NCBI RefSeq assembly: GCF_003208215.1
Contig: NZ_QKLW01000001.1
Span: 1 to 64,000 of the forward strand
Reading direction: 5' to 3'
DNA length: 64,000 bases
Source of the DNA: Marinomonas alcarazii
GTDB taxonomy: Bacteria; Pseudomonadota; Gammaproteobacteria; Pseudomonadales; Marinomonadaceae
Shown: positions 1-13,900 of the stretch, piece by piece
How positions within the stretch are numbered: the stretch's first letter is position 1
Layout: every line of letters begins with the position of its first letter
The notes under the pieces: model-generated
What the model was told of the DNA's origin: nothing
Seen by the model: the letters and a program-made list of their open reading frames with translations, nothing else
Databases searched by the model: none
Position numbers and translations under genes: made by a program

Positions 1-3000
1 ACAGTCAAAAGTCAGAACCTAAGCAACTCAGGCACTATCCTAGCCCAAGACAGCAGTTTATTAATTGAGACAAATAAAATTGAGAACCAAGGCACGCTTT
101 CTGGTAAGGGTGTTGTCATTAACGCAACAGCTCTCGATAACCGTACTGAAAATGGCAAGATACTCTCATCCGGAGCCTTGGGCTTAACCATTGAAGGTGA
201 TATCAGCAATTCCGATGGTGCACTAATCCATGCCGATAAAGCACTGGTAATAGATGCAAAAGGCGATCTTAGTAACTCAAACTCGATTATCGAGACCTTA
301 ACTAGCGCTTGGGTAAACGTTCAGAATCTCTTTAATACTGGAACGGTGTTGGCCCAAGACGAGAGTTTGTCTGTTGAGGCTGTAACGGTTGATAATCAAG
401 GCACGTTGTCTGGTAATGGTGTTGCTATTAAGGCGGCCGAACTGGATAACACAACCAGCACTGCACAAATCTTTTCATCCGATAAGCTTGATTTAATCAT
501 CGACGGTGATGTTACTAACACTGATGGAGCGCTAGTTCACGCCGATACTGATTTGACTATCGATGCTAAAGGCAATGTAACCAACAGTGCTACTATCGAA
601 GCCGTTGAATCGACAACAGTCAAAAGTCAGAACCTAAGCAACTCAGGCACTATCCTAGCCCAAGACAGCAGTTTATTAATTGAGACAAATAAAATTGAGA
701 ACCAAGGCACATTATCGGGTAATGGCCTTGTTGTTAATGCTGCAGCCCTCGACAACCGTACTGAAAACGGAAAAATACTTTCATCCGATACATTAGACTT
801 AACCATGGAAGGGGACATCACCAACACCGATGGTGCATTAATCCATGCCGATAAAGCGCTGACAATAAATGCTAAAGGTGATCTTAATAACTCAAACTCG
901 ATTATCGAGACCTTAACCACAGCTTGGGTGAAAGTTCAGAATCTCTTTAATACTGGAACGGTGTTGGCCCAAGACGAAGATCTGACTATTGAGGCTGTTA
1001 CGGTTGAAAACCAAGGCACACTATCGGGTAATGGCCTTGTTATTAAAGCTGGCGAGCTTGATAACACAACCAGCACAGCAAAAATTGTTTCGTCTGACAA
1101 AGTTGATTTAACTATTGACGGTGATTTCAATAATACCGATAGCGCCTTGGTTCACGCTGGAAGCGACGTGAAATTGGACGCGAAAGGCAACCTAATCAAC
1201 AGCGGTACGATTGAGGCCGTTGAGTCTGCCACGGTTAAAAGCCTAAACCTTACTAACTCTGATACCGTCTTAGCGCAAAATGGCGCGTTTGCCATTGAGA
1301 CTAATCAAGTTGACAACCAAGGCACTCTTGCTGGTAATGGCATCACCATCAATGCAGCGTCACTGAACAACACATCAAGCACAGCGCAAATCTTTTCTTC
1401 TGATAATGTGGATTTAAACGTTGAAGGCGACATCAGTAATGCCGACGGCGCTTTGGTTCACGCTGATAAAGACTTAACTCTCGATGCCAAAGACGACCTA
1501 ACCAACAGCGGAACCATCGAAGCGGTTGAATCTGCCAAGGCTAAAAGCGCAAACCTCACTAACTCCGGTACCGTCTTAGCGCAAAACAGTGCTTTATCTA
1601 TCGATACAAATAAAGTTGATAACCAAGGTGTATTGGCGGCTAACGGCATTATGATTAATGCCGCGTCACTGGATAACGACACAACCACGGCGCAAATTTT
1701 TTCCTCTGACAAGGTCGATTTAAATGTTGAAGAGGATATCAGTAACACCGACGGTGCCTTGGTACACGCTGAAAAAGGCATTACACTGGATGCGCAAGGC
1801 AACGTGACCAACAGTGGTACATTAGAAGCCATCACCTCACTGCGGACTAAAGCGAAGAACGTCTTTAATACGGGCACCGTTTTGTCTCAAGACGGTGAAC
1901 TGACCATTGATACTGCCGTCGTAGATAACCAAGGCGTACTTGCGGGTAACGGCATCACCATCAATGCCGCCGAACTGGATAACACAACAAGCACTGCGCA
2001 AATCTTCTCATCCGATAAGCTTGATTTAATCATCGACGGTGATTTTAATAATACCGATAGTGCCTTGGTTCACGCTGGCACAGACGTGAACTTGGATGCT
2101 AAAGGTAATTTAACCAACAGTGGAACCATCGAAGCGGTTGAATCTGCTACGGTTAAAAGCCTAGACCTCATTAACTCAGGTACCGTATTGACCCAAAACA
2201 GTGCTTTATCTATCGACACAAACAAAGTTGATAACCAAGGTGTTCTTGCTGGTAACGGCATCACCATCAATGCCGCCGAACTGGATAACACAACAAGCAC
2301 TGCGCAAATCTTCTCATCCGATAAGCTTGATTTAATCATCGACGGTGATTTTAATAATGCCGATAGTGCACTGGTTCATGCTGGAACCGATGTGAGGTTG
2401 GATACTAAAGGCAATCTAACCAACAGCGGATCGATTGAAGCAGTTACTTCGGTATGGGCTAACGTTAAAAACCTATTCAATACGGGAACGCTATTAGCCC
2501 AAAACAGTGCTTTATCTATCGACACAAACAAAGTTGATAACCAAGGCGTACTTGCGGGTAAAGGCATCACCATCAATGCCAATGGATTATCCAACAGCAC
2601 CGCCAACGCCAAAATCTTCTCGTCTGACAAGGTTGAATTAACCATCGACGGTGATTTTAATAATGCCGATAGTGCCTTGGTTCATGCTGGTACTGATGTG
2701 AATTTGGATGCTAAAGGTAATCTAACCAACAGTGGAACCATCGAAGCCGTTGAATCTGCCACGGTTAAAAGTCAAAATCTTACTAACTCTGGCACTGTCT
2801 TAGCGCAAAATAATGTTTTGTCGATTGGCACTAACAAGGTTGATAACCAAGGTGTATTGGCTGGCAATGGTATTACCATTAATGCCAATGGATTATTTAA
2901 TAGAACTGATAACGCAAAAATCTTTTCTTCTGACAAGGTCGATTTAATCATCGACGGTGACATCAATAATACCGATGGTGCCTTGGTTCACGCTGGCACC

Positions 3001-6000
3001 GATGTGAGGTTGGATGCTAAAGGTAACTTAACCAACAGCGGCACGATTGAAGCAGTTACTTCGGTATGGGCTAAAGTTAAAAATCTATTTAATACTGGGA
3101 CAGTGTTAGCTCAAAACAGTGCTTTATCTATCGACACAAACAAAGTCCATAACCAAGGTGTGTTGGCCGGTAACGGCATCACTATAAATGCAGCTTCACT
3201 AGATAATAAAACAACCAATGCCAAAATTTTCTCTTCTGACAAGGTTGATTTAACCATCGATGGTGACGTCAATAATATAGATGGCGCGCTGGTTCATGCG
3301 GGCACTGATGTAAACTTGGACGCCAAAGGAAATCTAACTAACAGCGGCACGATTGAAGCCGTCACTTCAGTATGGGCTAACGTTAAAAATTTATTAAATA
3401 CTGGGACAGTGTTAGCTCAAAACAGTGCTTTATCTATCGACACAAATAAGGTTGAAAACCAAGGCGTATTAGCAGGCAATGGTATCACCATAAACGCTGC
3501 TTCACTGGATAACGACACAAACACGGCGCAAATTTTCTCTTCTGACAAGGTTGATTTAACCATCGATGGTGACGTCAATAATACTGATGGCGCCTTGGTT
3601 CACGCTGGCTCCGACGTGAACTTGGATGTTAAAGGCAATCTAACCAACAGCGGCTCGGTTGAAGCGGTTACTTCGACATGGGCTAAAGTTAAAAATCTAT
3701 TTAATACGGGAACGGTATTAGCGCAAAATAGCGGCCTGACTATTGATACGAATAAGGTTGAAAACCAAGGTGTATTAGCTGGCAATGGCATCAACATAAA
3801 TGCTGCTTCACTAGATAACAAAACAGCCAATGCTAAAATCTTCTCTTCTGATAAGGTTGATTTAACCATCGATGGTGACATCAATAATACCGATAGTGCC
3901 TTGGTTCACGCTGGCACCGACGTGAACTTGGTTGCGAAAGGAAACCTAACCAACAGCGGCACGATTGAAGCAGTTACTTCAGTACTGGCTAAAGTTAAAA
4001 ACCTATTTAATACTGGAACGCTATTAGCTCAAGATGATGGTCTATCTATTGAAGCTGAGACCATCGATAACCAAGGTGCTCTTGCGGGTAACGGCATCAC
4101 CATCAATACCAATGCATTATCCAATAGCGCTGATACTGCTAAAATCTTCTCGTCTGATAAAGTAAATTTAACCGTTCAAGGAAATATCACTAACACGGAT
4201 GGCGCTTTGCTTCACGCTGATACTGATTTGATTCTTGATACCAAAGGCGATGTAACCAACAGTGGAACCATCGAAGCGGTTGAGTCTGCCACGGTTAAAA
4301 GTGAAAACTTCACTAACTCAGGTACTGTCTTAGGGCAAAATAGCACCTTAAAAGTTGATACTAGTCAGCTTGATAATCAAGGTGTGCTCGCTGGTAATGG
4401 TATTACCATTAATGCCAATGGATTATTTAATAGAACTGATAACGCAAAAATCTTTTCTTCTGACAAGGTCGATTTAATCATCGACGGTGACATCAATAAT
4501 ACCGATGGAGCCTTGGTTCACGCTGGCACCGACGTGAACTTGGACGCCAAAGGCGATGTAACCAACAGCGGAACCATCGAAGCCGTCACTTCAGTATGGG
4601 CTAACGTTAAAAATCTATTTAATACTGGGACAGTGTTAGCTCAAAACAGTGCTTTATCTATCGACACAAAAAAAGTTGAAAACCAAGGCATGCTTGCTGG
4701 TAACGGCATTACGATTAATGCGGCGAAACTTGATAATACATCAAACACGGCGCAAATTTTTTCCTCTGACAAGGTCGATTTAAATGTTGAAGGAGATATT
4801 AGTAACACCGACGGCGCTTTGCTTCACGCTGATACTGATTTGATTCTTGATACCAAAGGCGATGTAACCAACAGTGGAACCATCGAAGCGGTTGAGTCTG
4901 CCACGGTTAAAAGTGAAAACTTCACTAACTCAGGTACTGTCTTAGGGCAAAATAGCACCTTAAAAGTTGATACTAATCAGCTTGATAATCAAGGTGTGCT
5001 CGCTGGTAATGGTATTACCATTAATGCCAATGGATTATTTAATAGAACTGATAACGCAAAAATCTTTTCTTCTGACAAGGTCGATTTAATCATCGACGGT
5101 GACATCAATAATACCGATGGTGCCTTGGTTCACGCTGGCACCGACGTGAACTTGGTTGCGAAAGGAAACCTAACCAACAGCGGCACGATTGAAGCAGTTA
5201 CTTCAGTACTGGCTAAAGTTAAAAACCTATTTAATACTGGAACGCTATTAGCTCAAGATGATGGTCTATCTATCGAAGCTGAGGCCATCGATAACCAAGG
5301 TGCTCTTGCGGGTAACGGCATCACCATCAATACCAATGCATTATCCAATAGCAGTGATACTGCTAAAATCTTCTCGTCCAGCAAAGTAGATCTCACTATC
5401 GGCGGTGACCTTAATAATACCGATGGTGCCTTGGTTTACGCTGGCACCGACGTGAACTTGGTTGCGAAAGGAAACCTAACCAACAGCGGCACGATTGAAG
5501 CAGTTACTTCAGTACTGGCTAAAGTTAAAAACCTATTTAATACTGGAACGCTATTAGCTCAAGATGATGGTCTATCTATCGAAGCTGAGGCCATCGATAA
5601 CCAAGGTGCTCTTGCGGGTAACGGCATCACCATCAATGCCAACGAACTATCCAATAGCACAGACAGCGGGAAAATCTTCTCATTGGATGCCGTGACCCTA
5701 AACACAACGGGGGATGTGAGTAACACAGACAGTGCCTTGATCCATGCGGGTACTGATGCCACCATCACCGCCGCCGCTGACCTGATCAACTCGGGCACAA
5801 TCGAAGCCGTTGAAATTGCCACAGTCAAAAGCCAAAACCTCACGAACTCAGGTACTGTTTTAGCACAAAATAACGCGTTATCTATCAACACAATTCAGGT
5901 TGATAACCAAGGCGTACTGGCTGGTAATGGCATCGACATTACAGCCAGCGAACTGACGAACGAATCGAACAACGCGAAAATCTTCTCGTCTGATAAAGTG

Positions 6001-7900
6001 GATTTAACCATCGATGGTGACATCAATAATACCGATGGTGCCTTGGTTCACGCTGGCACCGATGTGAAGTTGGATGTTAAAGGTAACTTAACCAATAGCG
6101 GAACCATTGAGGCGGTTGAGTCGGCTACGATTAAAGGTCAAAACCTCACTAACACAAGCACCGTTATGGCGCAAAATAGTGAACTGACTATTGATACAAA
6201 CAAAGTTGAAAACCAAGGTGTTCTTGCGGGTAACGGCATCACCATTAATACTAATGAGTTATCTAGCAGTACAGCCAACGCCAAAATCTTCTCCTCAGAT
6301 AATGTTGATTTAACCATCCAAGGGAATATGACTAATACCGATGGGGCCTTGGTTCACGCTGGCACCGACGTGAACTTAGACGCTGAAGGCAATGTAATCA
6401 ACAGCGGCACAATTGAAGCTGTTGAATCAGCCACGGTTAAAAGTGAAAACTTCACTAACTCTGGGACAGTTTTAGCGCAAAATAGTGAACTTACTATTGA
6501 TACGAACAAGGTTGATAACCAAGGCGTATTGGTTGGTAACGGCATCACCATCAATGCCAATGGATTATCTAACAGTACTGCCAGCGCGAAAATCTTCTCC
6601 TCAGATAACGTTGATTTAACCGTTGAAGGAAATATCACTAACACGGATGGCGCTTTGGTTAACGCTGGTACAGATGTCATTCTGGATGCTAAAGGCAGCG
6701 TAACCAACAGTGGAAGCATCGAAGCCGTTGAGTCTGCCACGGTTAAAAGTGAAAACTTCACTAACTCTGGGACAGTCTTAGCGCAAAATAGTACCTTAAA
6801 AGTTGATACTAATCAGCTTGATAACCAAGGTGTGCTTGCTGGTAATGGCATCACCATCAATGCCGCGTCACTAGATAACGACACAAACACGGCGAAAATT
6901 TTCTCGTCCGATAAAGTAGATTTAACCGTTGAAGGAGATATTACCAATACAGACGGTGCCTTGGTTCACGCTGGAACGGATGTGAACTTGGACGCTAAAG
7001 GCGATGTAACCAACAGTGGAACCATCGAAGCAGTTACTTCGGTATGGGCTAAAGTTAAAAACCTATTTAATACTGGAACGCTATTAGCCCAAAACAGTGC
7101 TTTATCTATCGACACAAACAAAGTTGATAACCAAGGCGTGTTGGCTGGTAACGGCATCACCATCAATGCCAATGAATTATCTAACAGTACTGACAGCGCA
7201 AAAATCTTCTCCTCAGATAACGTTGATTTAACTGTTGAAGGAAATATTACCAACACGGATGGTGCCTTGGTTCATGCAGCAACGGACGTAACGTTGGATG
7301 CTAAAGACAATGTAACCAACAGCGGCACGATTGAAGCCGTTGAATCTGCCACGGTTAAAAGCCTAGACCTCACTAACTCTGGTACTGTCTTAGCGCAAAA
7401 TAGCGCACTAACCATTGAAACAAACAAGGTTGACAACCAAGGCGCTCTTGCTGGTAACGGCATTACCATCAATGCCAATGAATTATCTAACAGCACTGCC
7501 AGCGCGAAAATCTTCTCTTCTGATAAGGTTGATTTAACCATCGACGGTGACATCAATAATACCGATGGTGCCTTGGTTCACGCTGGCACAGACGTGAATC
7601 TGGACGTTAAGGAAGACCTGACCAACAGCGGAATTATTGAAGCTATAGCCTCGGCAGATATCAAGACCAATAACATTATTAATAAAGGGAAGCTGTTTAC
7701 ACAAGAATCAGGATTAACGCTTGATACTACTTATCTAGATAACCAAGGTACGATTCAGGGTAATGGCCTAAGTATTTCCGCAGATATAGTTGACAATAGC
7801 ACAGCCCAAGGCAAGGTTTATTCGACCAATGCCCTAGACCTTGTCGTCGATGGTACAGTAACGAATAAAGACAATGCTCTAATTCATGGGGATAAAACGG
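1..7900 (+). repeat. Tandem 306-bp (102-residue) FHA-1 type repeats in cdiA
   Basis: The landmark GATGGTG/TDGALVHA recurs about every 306 bp from 214 to 7564, giving about 25 units and continuing beyond the left edge. Each unit holds several shorter hemagglutinin turns (LTNSGTI, NQGVLAGNGITIN, AKIFSSDKVDL). Two kinds of middle segment are mixed along the array: an 'AVESATVKS..LTNSGT' type and an 'AVTSVWAKVKNLFNTGT' type. Blocks at about 4201-4530 and 4813-5142 are almost identical, 612 bp (two units) apart, which points to recent unequal crossover. In the family these repeats form a long beta-helical filament. Confidence 0.92.
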
Positions 7901-10900
7901 TTAGTATCACCAGCACTCGTGGAAATTTAGTTAATACCAATGCCACGATAGAATCGGCCACTAATGCCACTCTTAATAGCCAAAACCTTACTAACAGTGG
8001 CACTATTTTAGCCCAAGATGACACCCTCACCATTCGAGCTCAACAGCTTGATAACCAAGGGCTTTTAGGTGGGCGGAATATCGACATAGAAGCTCTATTA
8101 TTAAATAACAGAGGCAACACTAGTCAAATTTATGCTAACAATAATGTAAATTTAAAGACCACGGAAGGTGCGATCACGAATAATAGTGGCGCACTTATCC
8201 ATGCTGGTAATGATCTTGTTCTAAATGCTATGGGTGATTTGATTAACAGCAACGCCACCTTAGAGTCTGCGACTAATGCAACTTTTACCAGCCGCAACTT
8301 GAGTAATTTTGTTAACAGTACTCTATTGGCACAAAATGGCACTTTAACTATTAATACAGATACTTTGGATAATGATGGTACTTTAATAGGTGAAAATATT
8401 AATGCAACTGCGGCAGTTGTTAATAACATAGAAAGCACCAGTAACATTTTCGCCACAGGTGATCTTATCCTCAAAGCAACCCGAGGCAATATCAACAACA
8501 TTAATGGCGCGAACATACGTGCAAATGGAACTCTTACACTCAATGCCGATGCCGATATTATTAATACTGGATCTAGTATTGAATCTATGAATGCTATTAA
8601 TTTATTAAGCCATAATTTGACTAACTCAGGTAATGCTTTAATACGATCCAATGATAATATTATTACAAATTGGAACGGAGATTTTGTAAATTATGATTCT
8701 AAGTTTGAAGCAAAAAAAGACATTACTACATCACAAAAAAACGGTAATTTAAAAAATACCAGTTTAGGACTTATTACAGCCCAAAACGGTACTTTTGGTT
8801 TGACATTAGGTAGTTTAATAAATCAAGGTAACATTGGTGCAAATCGTGTTGAACTCAATACTGATGGTGTTTCTAATATTGGTGATAACGGGTTAATAAT
8901 TGCTAATGAGCATTTTGACATACGATCTACAACTGACATTGATAACTTTGATGGTGGGGTATTATTAAGCTTAGGGAGTGGATATCTTCAGGTGAATAAT
9001 ACTATCACCAATAGTTCAGCTGAAATTGAAGCTAGAGGTGGTGATCTTATTATTGATGCTAGGTCAATAGTTAACAAGAGGTCATCTGTTGAAGTTGGAT
9101 TTAGCTCTGTCACTGAGAAATATGTAGAAGAAGGTGAGGTTAAGATAATAGACAAAGGTCAGAATGAACGTAGACCATTGATAACAAGTCAAAAAATAAA
9201 GACTATAACTAAAACAGTATCCACCCCTTATGTATTAAAAAATAGCTCAGAAGGCAGAATAATAACAGGAGGTTTTCTTGAATTTAAAGGGTATGTTAAT
9301 AATATATACTCCCTTATTAGCTCTGGAGGAGGATTGGCTTATAACGATGGGATTAATAATGAATCATTAATAGAAAAAGAAAAGACTTTATTCAATGGCG
9401 TTGAACGAACAATAAGGATTGAACATGCTTTTAGGTTTGAAAGTAAAAGTGGAAAAAGCAACTTTAGGCAAGAGAGGAGAAGAGAAAGCACTAGACCTTT
9501 CTATAATGAAAACTCAAGTTCTATTATCTTGATGTCTTCAGTTATAAATAGTAGTGGGGATATTACCGGTAAAGGAGGTCGACTCAATAATTTTAATGAA
9601 AGTTCTAAAGTTGATAGAGCTAGCTTGTACGAAATTGATTATAATTCATTGGGGGAAGCTGATGGGTTTATAGATAAATGGGAGGGTGCTAATGAAATAG
9701 AGTTAAACACTTCTGCAAGTGATGCTTATTATTTTAATTTGATTCCTGCCCCAGTAGTGAAAATAACTGATAATATTGGTGTAAAAGCATCTATAGATAC
9801 TATAGCGACGAATGATTCCGATGGAGTGCAAGTAGCGGTAACCGAAACCACTGCCAACACCAGCGTATCGGGTCAAACATTTGTTAACAAAGCCACTGGC
9901 ACGACAAATGTAAAAGCCACTGATGGTATCCAAGTAGCGATAACAGAAACTTCCGGCAATACCAGCGTATCGGGTCAAACATTTGTTAACAAAGCCACTG
10001 GCACGACAAATGTAAAAACCACTGATGGTATCCAAGTCGGTGTAAAAGAAACTTCCGCCAATACCAGAGTATCCGGTCAAACGGTTGTGAATACGGCCAC
10101 TGGCACGGCAAATGTAAAAGCCACTGACGCTATACAAGTAGCGGTAACCGAAACTTCCGCCGATACCAGCGTATCCGGTCAAACAGTTGTGAATACGGCC
10201 ACTGGCACGGCAAATGTAAAAGCCACTGACGGTATTCAAGTGGGTGTAAAAGAAACTTCCGCCAATACCAGTGTATCCGATCAAGTGTTTGTGAATACGG
10301 CCACTGGCACGACAAATGTAAAAGCCACTGACGGTATTCAAGTGGCGGTAAAAGAAACTTCCGCCAATAGCAGCGTATCCGGTCAAGCGGTTGCGAATAT
10401 CGCCACTGGCACGACAAACGTAAAAGCCACTGACGGTATCCAAGTGGGTGTAAAAGAAACCTCAGCCAATACCAGCGTATCCGGTCAAACAGTTGCAAAT
10501 ACGGCCACTGGCAAAACAAACGTAAAAGCCTCTGGTGTTGATGGCGTACAAGTAGCCGAAAAAGGCAGCGCGACGACTGTTGTCGGAAGTGGAACAACAA
10601 TAAGAGCAGGTTCTAGTACGTCGCCGACCGTAAAAAACGATGCCTCAGCACCAGGTGCCAATGTCATTGATCTAGCCGTGGTTGCTGCACGCCGTGATGA
10701 AATTTTTGGTGATAACCTAGCGAACGATCTGGTTTCCAGTGCCTTGTTTAAAGAGTCTGATTCTCCAGAACAAAACTACCTAATTGAAACCAACCCCTTA
10801 CTTACCAACTACAAAAGCTTTATTTCTTCTGACTACATGTTGAACAAAATGATTGGCGACGAGTCTGGTCGTACTGGTAAAACGACCTCGCGTTTAGGTG

Positions 10901-13900
10901 ATGGTTATTTAGAACAAAAACTGGTAAGAGATCAGATCCTGTCCTATACCGGTTTTCAAACCTTGCCAAATGATGTGGACATAGAAGCGACCTACGCCAC
11001 CTTGATGAACAATGCTGTAGAAGAATATCAAGACCTTGGCTTAAGTACAGGTATTGAGCTTAGTGATGAACAAATAGCTCAGCTGAAAAAACCGATTGTC
11101 TGGATGGTCACTGAAACCGTGCAAACAGCCTCAGGCCCACAACAAGCTCTGGTTCCCAAAGTGTATTTCTCCAATACCTCTGATATGACGTTAAGACCCG
11201 ATGGTGCTTTAATCGCCGCGACTAACATAAATATTGACGCGCAAGAGGGCATTAACAACTCAGGTACTATGCTTGCCAAGGTCGACTTGTCGTTAAAAGG
11301 AAATTCAATCGACAACGCTGGCACGATCAAAGCCGGTGGTAATGCAGGCTTAACCGCCACGACCGACATTACCAACAGCGGCACCATGCAGGCTGGCGGC
11401 ACATTGGGCTTAGTGGCTGGCGGCAATATCACCAGCGAAACGTCAACCAATGTTTTGACATACAACCGTGGAAGCTACAGCGCGACACAAACCCTAGTGG
11501 GCGATACGGCTACCTTGCAAGGTGCAAATATCAGCTTAACTGCAGGCAATGATATTACCCTGATAGGCAGTGAGGTTAGCGCTAGTGACAAGGTTTTTGC
11601 TAATGCAGGGAAGGATTTTACCTTAGCAAGTTTGGCTGTTACCAACAGCACGAAAGATGGTGCTCATTACAATCAATCCAGCACGACGAACCAAGTCACT
11701 AGCCTTTCTGGCAACAACATCCAGCTTAGCGCTGGTAATACTTTAACCAGCCAAGGGGCACAAATTAATGCCTCTGGGGATTTGGGTCTATCGGCGAGCA
11801 ATATTAATTTATTCGCAGTGACCGACAGCAAGGATCAATACAGTTTTGTCGGTGGTGGCGGTAACTCTACTAAAAAACGCAGCCATAACGAAAGCCTCAC
11901 TGGCTCCACACTCAGTGCCGGTGGTAGTCTTACTCTTGTTAGTCAGCAAGACATTTTTTCACAAGGCTCTGCTCTGAGTAGTGGTGAAGGTATGACTTTG
12001 GCCGCTGGCGGCGATATAACGTTAGCGGCCGCCGAGGCTTATAACTCCAGCTTCAAAGAAGTGAAGAAGAAAAAATCAGGCATGTTTGGTTCGAAACGAT
12101 CCACCAAAACAACCACCTCTGAAAGCCTTACCAACCTAGGTACCAGCTTAACCTCTGGTGGTGATATCCAAATGGTATCGGGATCAGACATTCTCTTGTC
12201 AGGCACTAAAGCCTCTGCTGCAGGCAACATTGGTCTGCAAGCCGTGGGTGGTATCCAGCTCTTGTCGGCGGTGGATCAAACGTCCTCTCAATACCAAGAG
12301 CAGAAAAAAGGTTCTTTTAAAGTCAAAGCCAAAGATCAAGGCTCGATCAAACAAACCGCCGTGACCAGTGAGCTTGCAGGCGCTAACATCAGCCTAACCT
12401 CTGGCAGCAGCATCGCATTACAAGGCGCAACTCTCTCAGCGAACAACACTTTGTCCATGGGCGCGGCCACAGGCACACTACAAGCTGTCACAAAAGATAC
12501 TGATGGTAACTATATTAACGACAAGGGCGAACAAGTCGGTAACGTCACTGTCGGTACGCAAGCCCTGCAAAGCAGTGAGTGGAGCAAATCGTCTTCTGGC
12601 TTCCGCGGCATATTTAAAGATCTTGCCAAAGGCTTAGCTGTGGTTGCAGCAGTGGGCACAGGCGGCTTAGTGCATGGTGACATCAAGGTAGGGGAAGCGG
12701 ATGCGACTCGTACCGATAAACTGACACAACAAACCTCAACGCTTGCTGCGAATAATCTCGCTATTGAGGCACAAAACAACCTCGCATTAATCGGTGCGAA
12801 GGTGTCGGTTGCGGATACTGCGAGCCTGAGCGCCAACGACATCACCATCGATGCGGCCCATGAACAAACCGTCGTCACCACTTCCCACACAGACGAAACT
12901 GTGTCGGGCAAAGGCGCGACCTTACAAAAAGATCAAATCAGCCTCGCGAGTATCACCGAGACCGACCAAACCGAACGCACCACGACCACTGCCAACACCT
13001 GGCAAGGTAGCAACATCAGCGCGGGTAGCTTAAACCTTAGCGCCAATAACAACCTCGCCATCCTCGCCAGTGATATCAACGTTGACAGCAACGCGAATAT
13101 CAAAGGCGAAAACATCCTCGTCGGTGGCCGTGACGCCACCACAGACACCACCCACGACAGCATCACTAAAACCAAAACCCTAGATATTGGCATACGTAAC
13201 TCCTATGTGGACGTCGCCCTTGCCACAGAGGGACTAAAAGACGCCAAAGATTCAGTCAAAGAAGCAGAGCGTAACTACAACGACGCCAAGCAAAAAGTCG
13301 CCGACGGCAAGATACCCAAAGAAGACTTGGATCTTTATCAACAGAAACTGGACTCCGCCAAGAAGAGCGAAAAGCTGGCGAGCTTAGCCGTGGTCAATGC
13401 TGGTGTTACAGCCACACTGAGTTCTGCAACCGCAGGCTTCACGGCAACCGCAGGCACGAGTACACAGGTAACGAGCAACACGACGACCGCCACGCAAAGT
13501 AACTGGAGCGGTTCAACGATCAAGGTGGGCAATAATGCGTCGCTGAATGGTCAAAACAACCTCACTGTTGAAGGTTCCGCCATTTCGTCACAAGGCACAC
13601 TGGAAGCCAATGCGAAGAACATTGACATCTTAGCGGGCAAAAATACCTATGCAGAAACCACAAGTAGCCAAACAAAAGGTGCGAGCGCCAGTGTGACCGC
13701 TAGCCTCGGTGTTGGTGTTTCAGGGTCCGTCGGCGTCAATGCCAGTGAAAGCAACAGTAACAGTCAAAGTACTCAATACAGCAACAGCAGCCTAAGTGCC
13801 GGCACCTTAGCGAGCAACAGTGACAACCTCAGCATCAAAGGCGGTAACTTGTCTGGTAATGAAGTGGTCATCAACACCAATAACTTGGACGTGATTAGTC

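Noticed and set aside
627..8651. Many antisense frames of 60-173 residues opposite the cdiA repeats
   Set aside because: They recur with the 306-bp period, have no start signals and are the mirror image of the repeat coding sequence.
9703..10667. Antisense frames of 246 and 156 residues opposite the 34-residue repeats
   Set aside because: The repetitive 'SGFYICRASG' pattern is the reverse reading of the 102-bp units; no ribosome-binding site, no known family.
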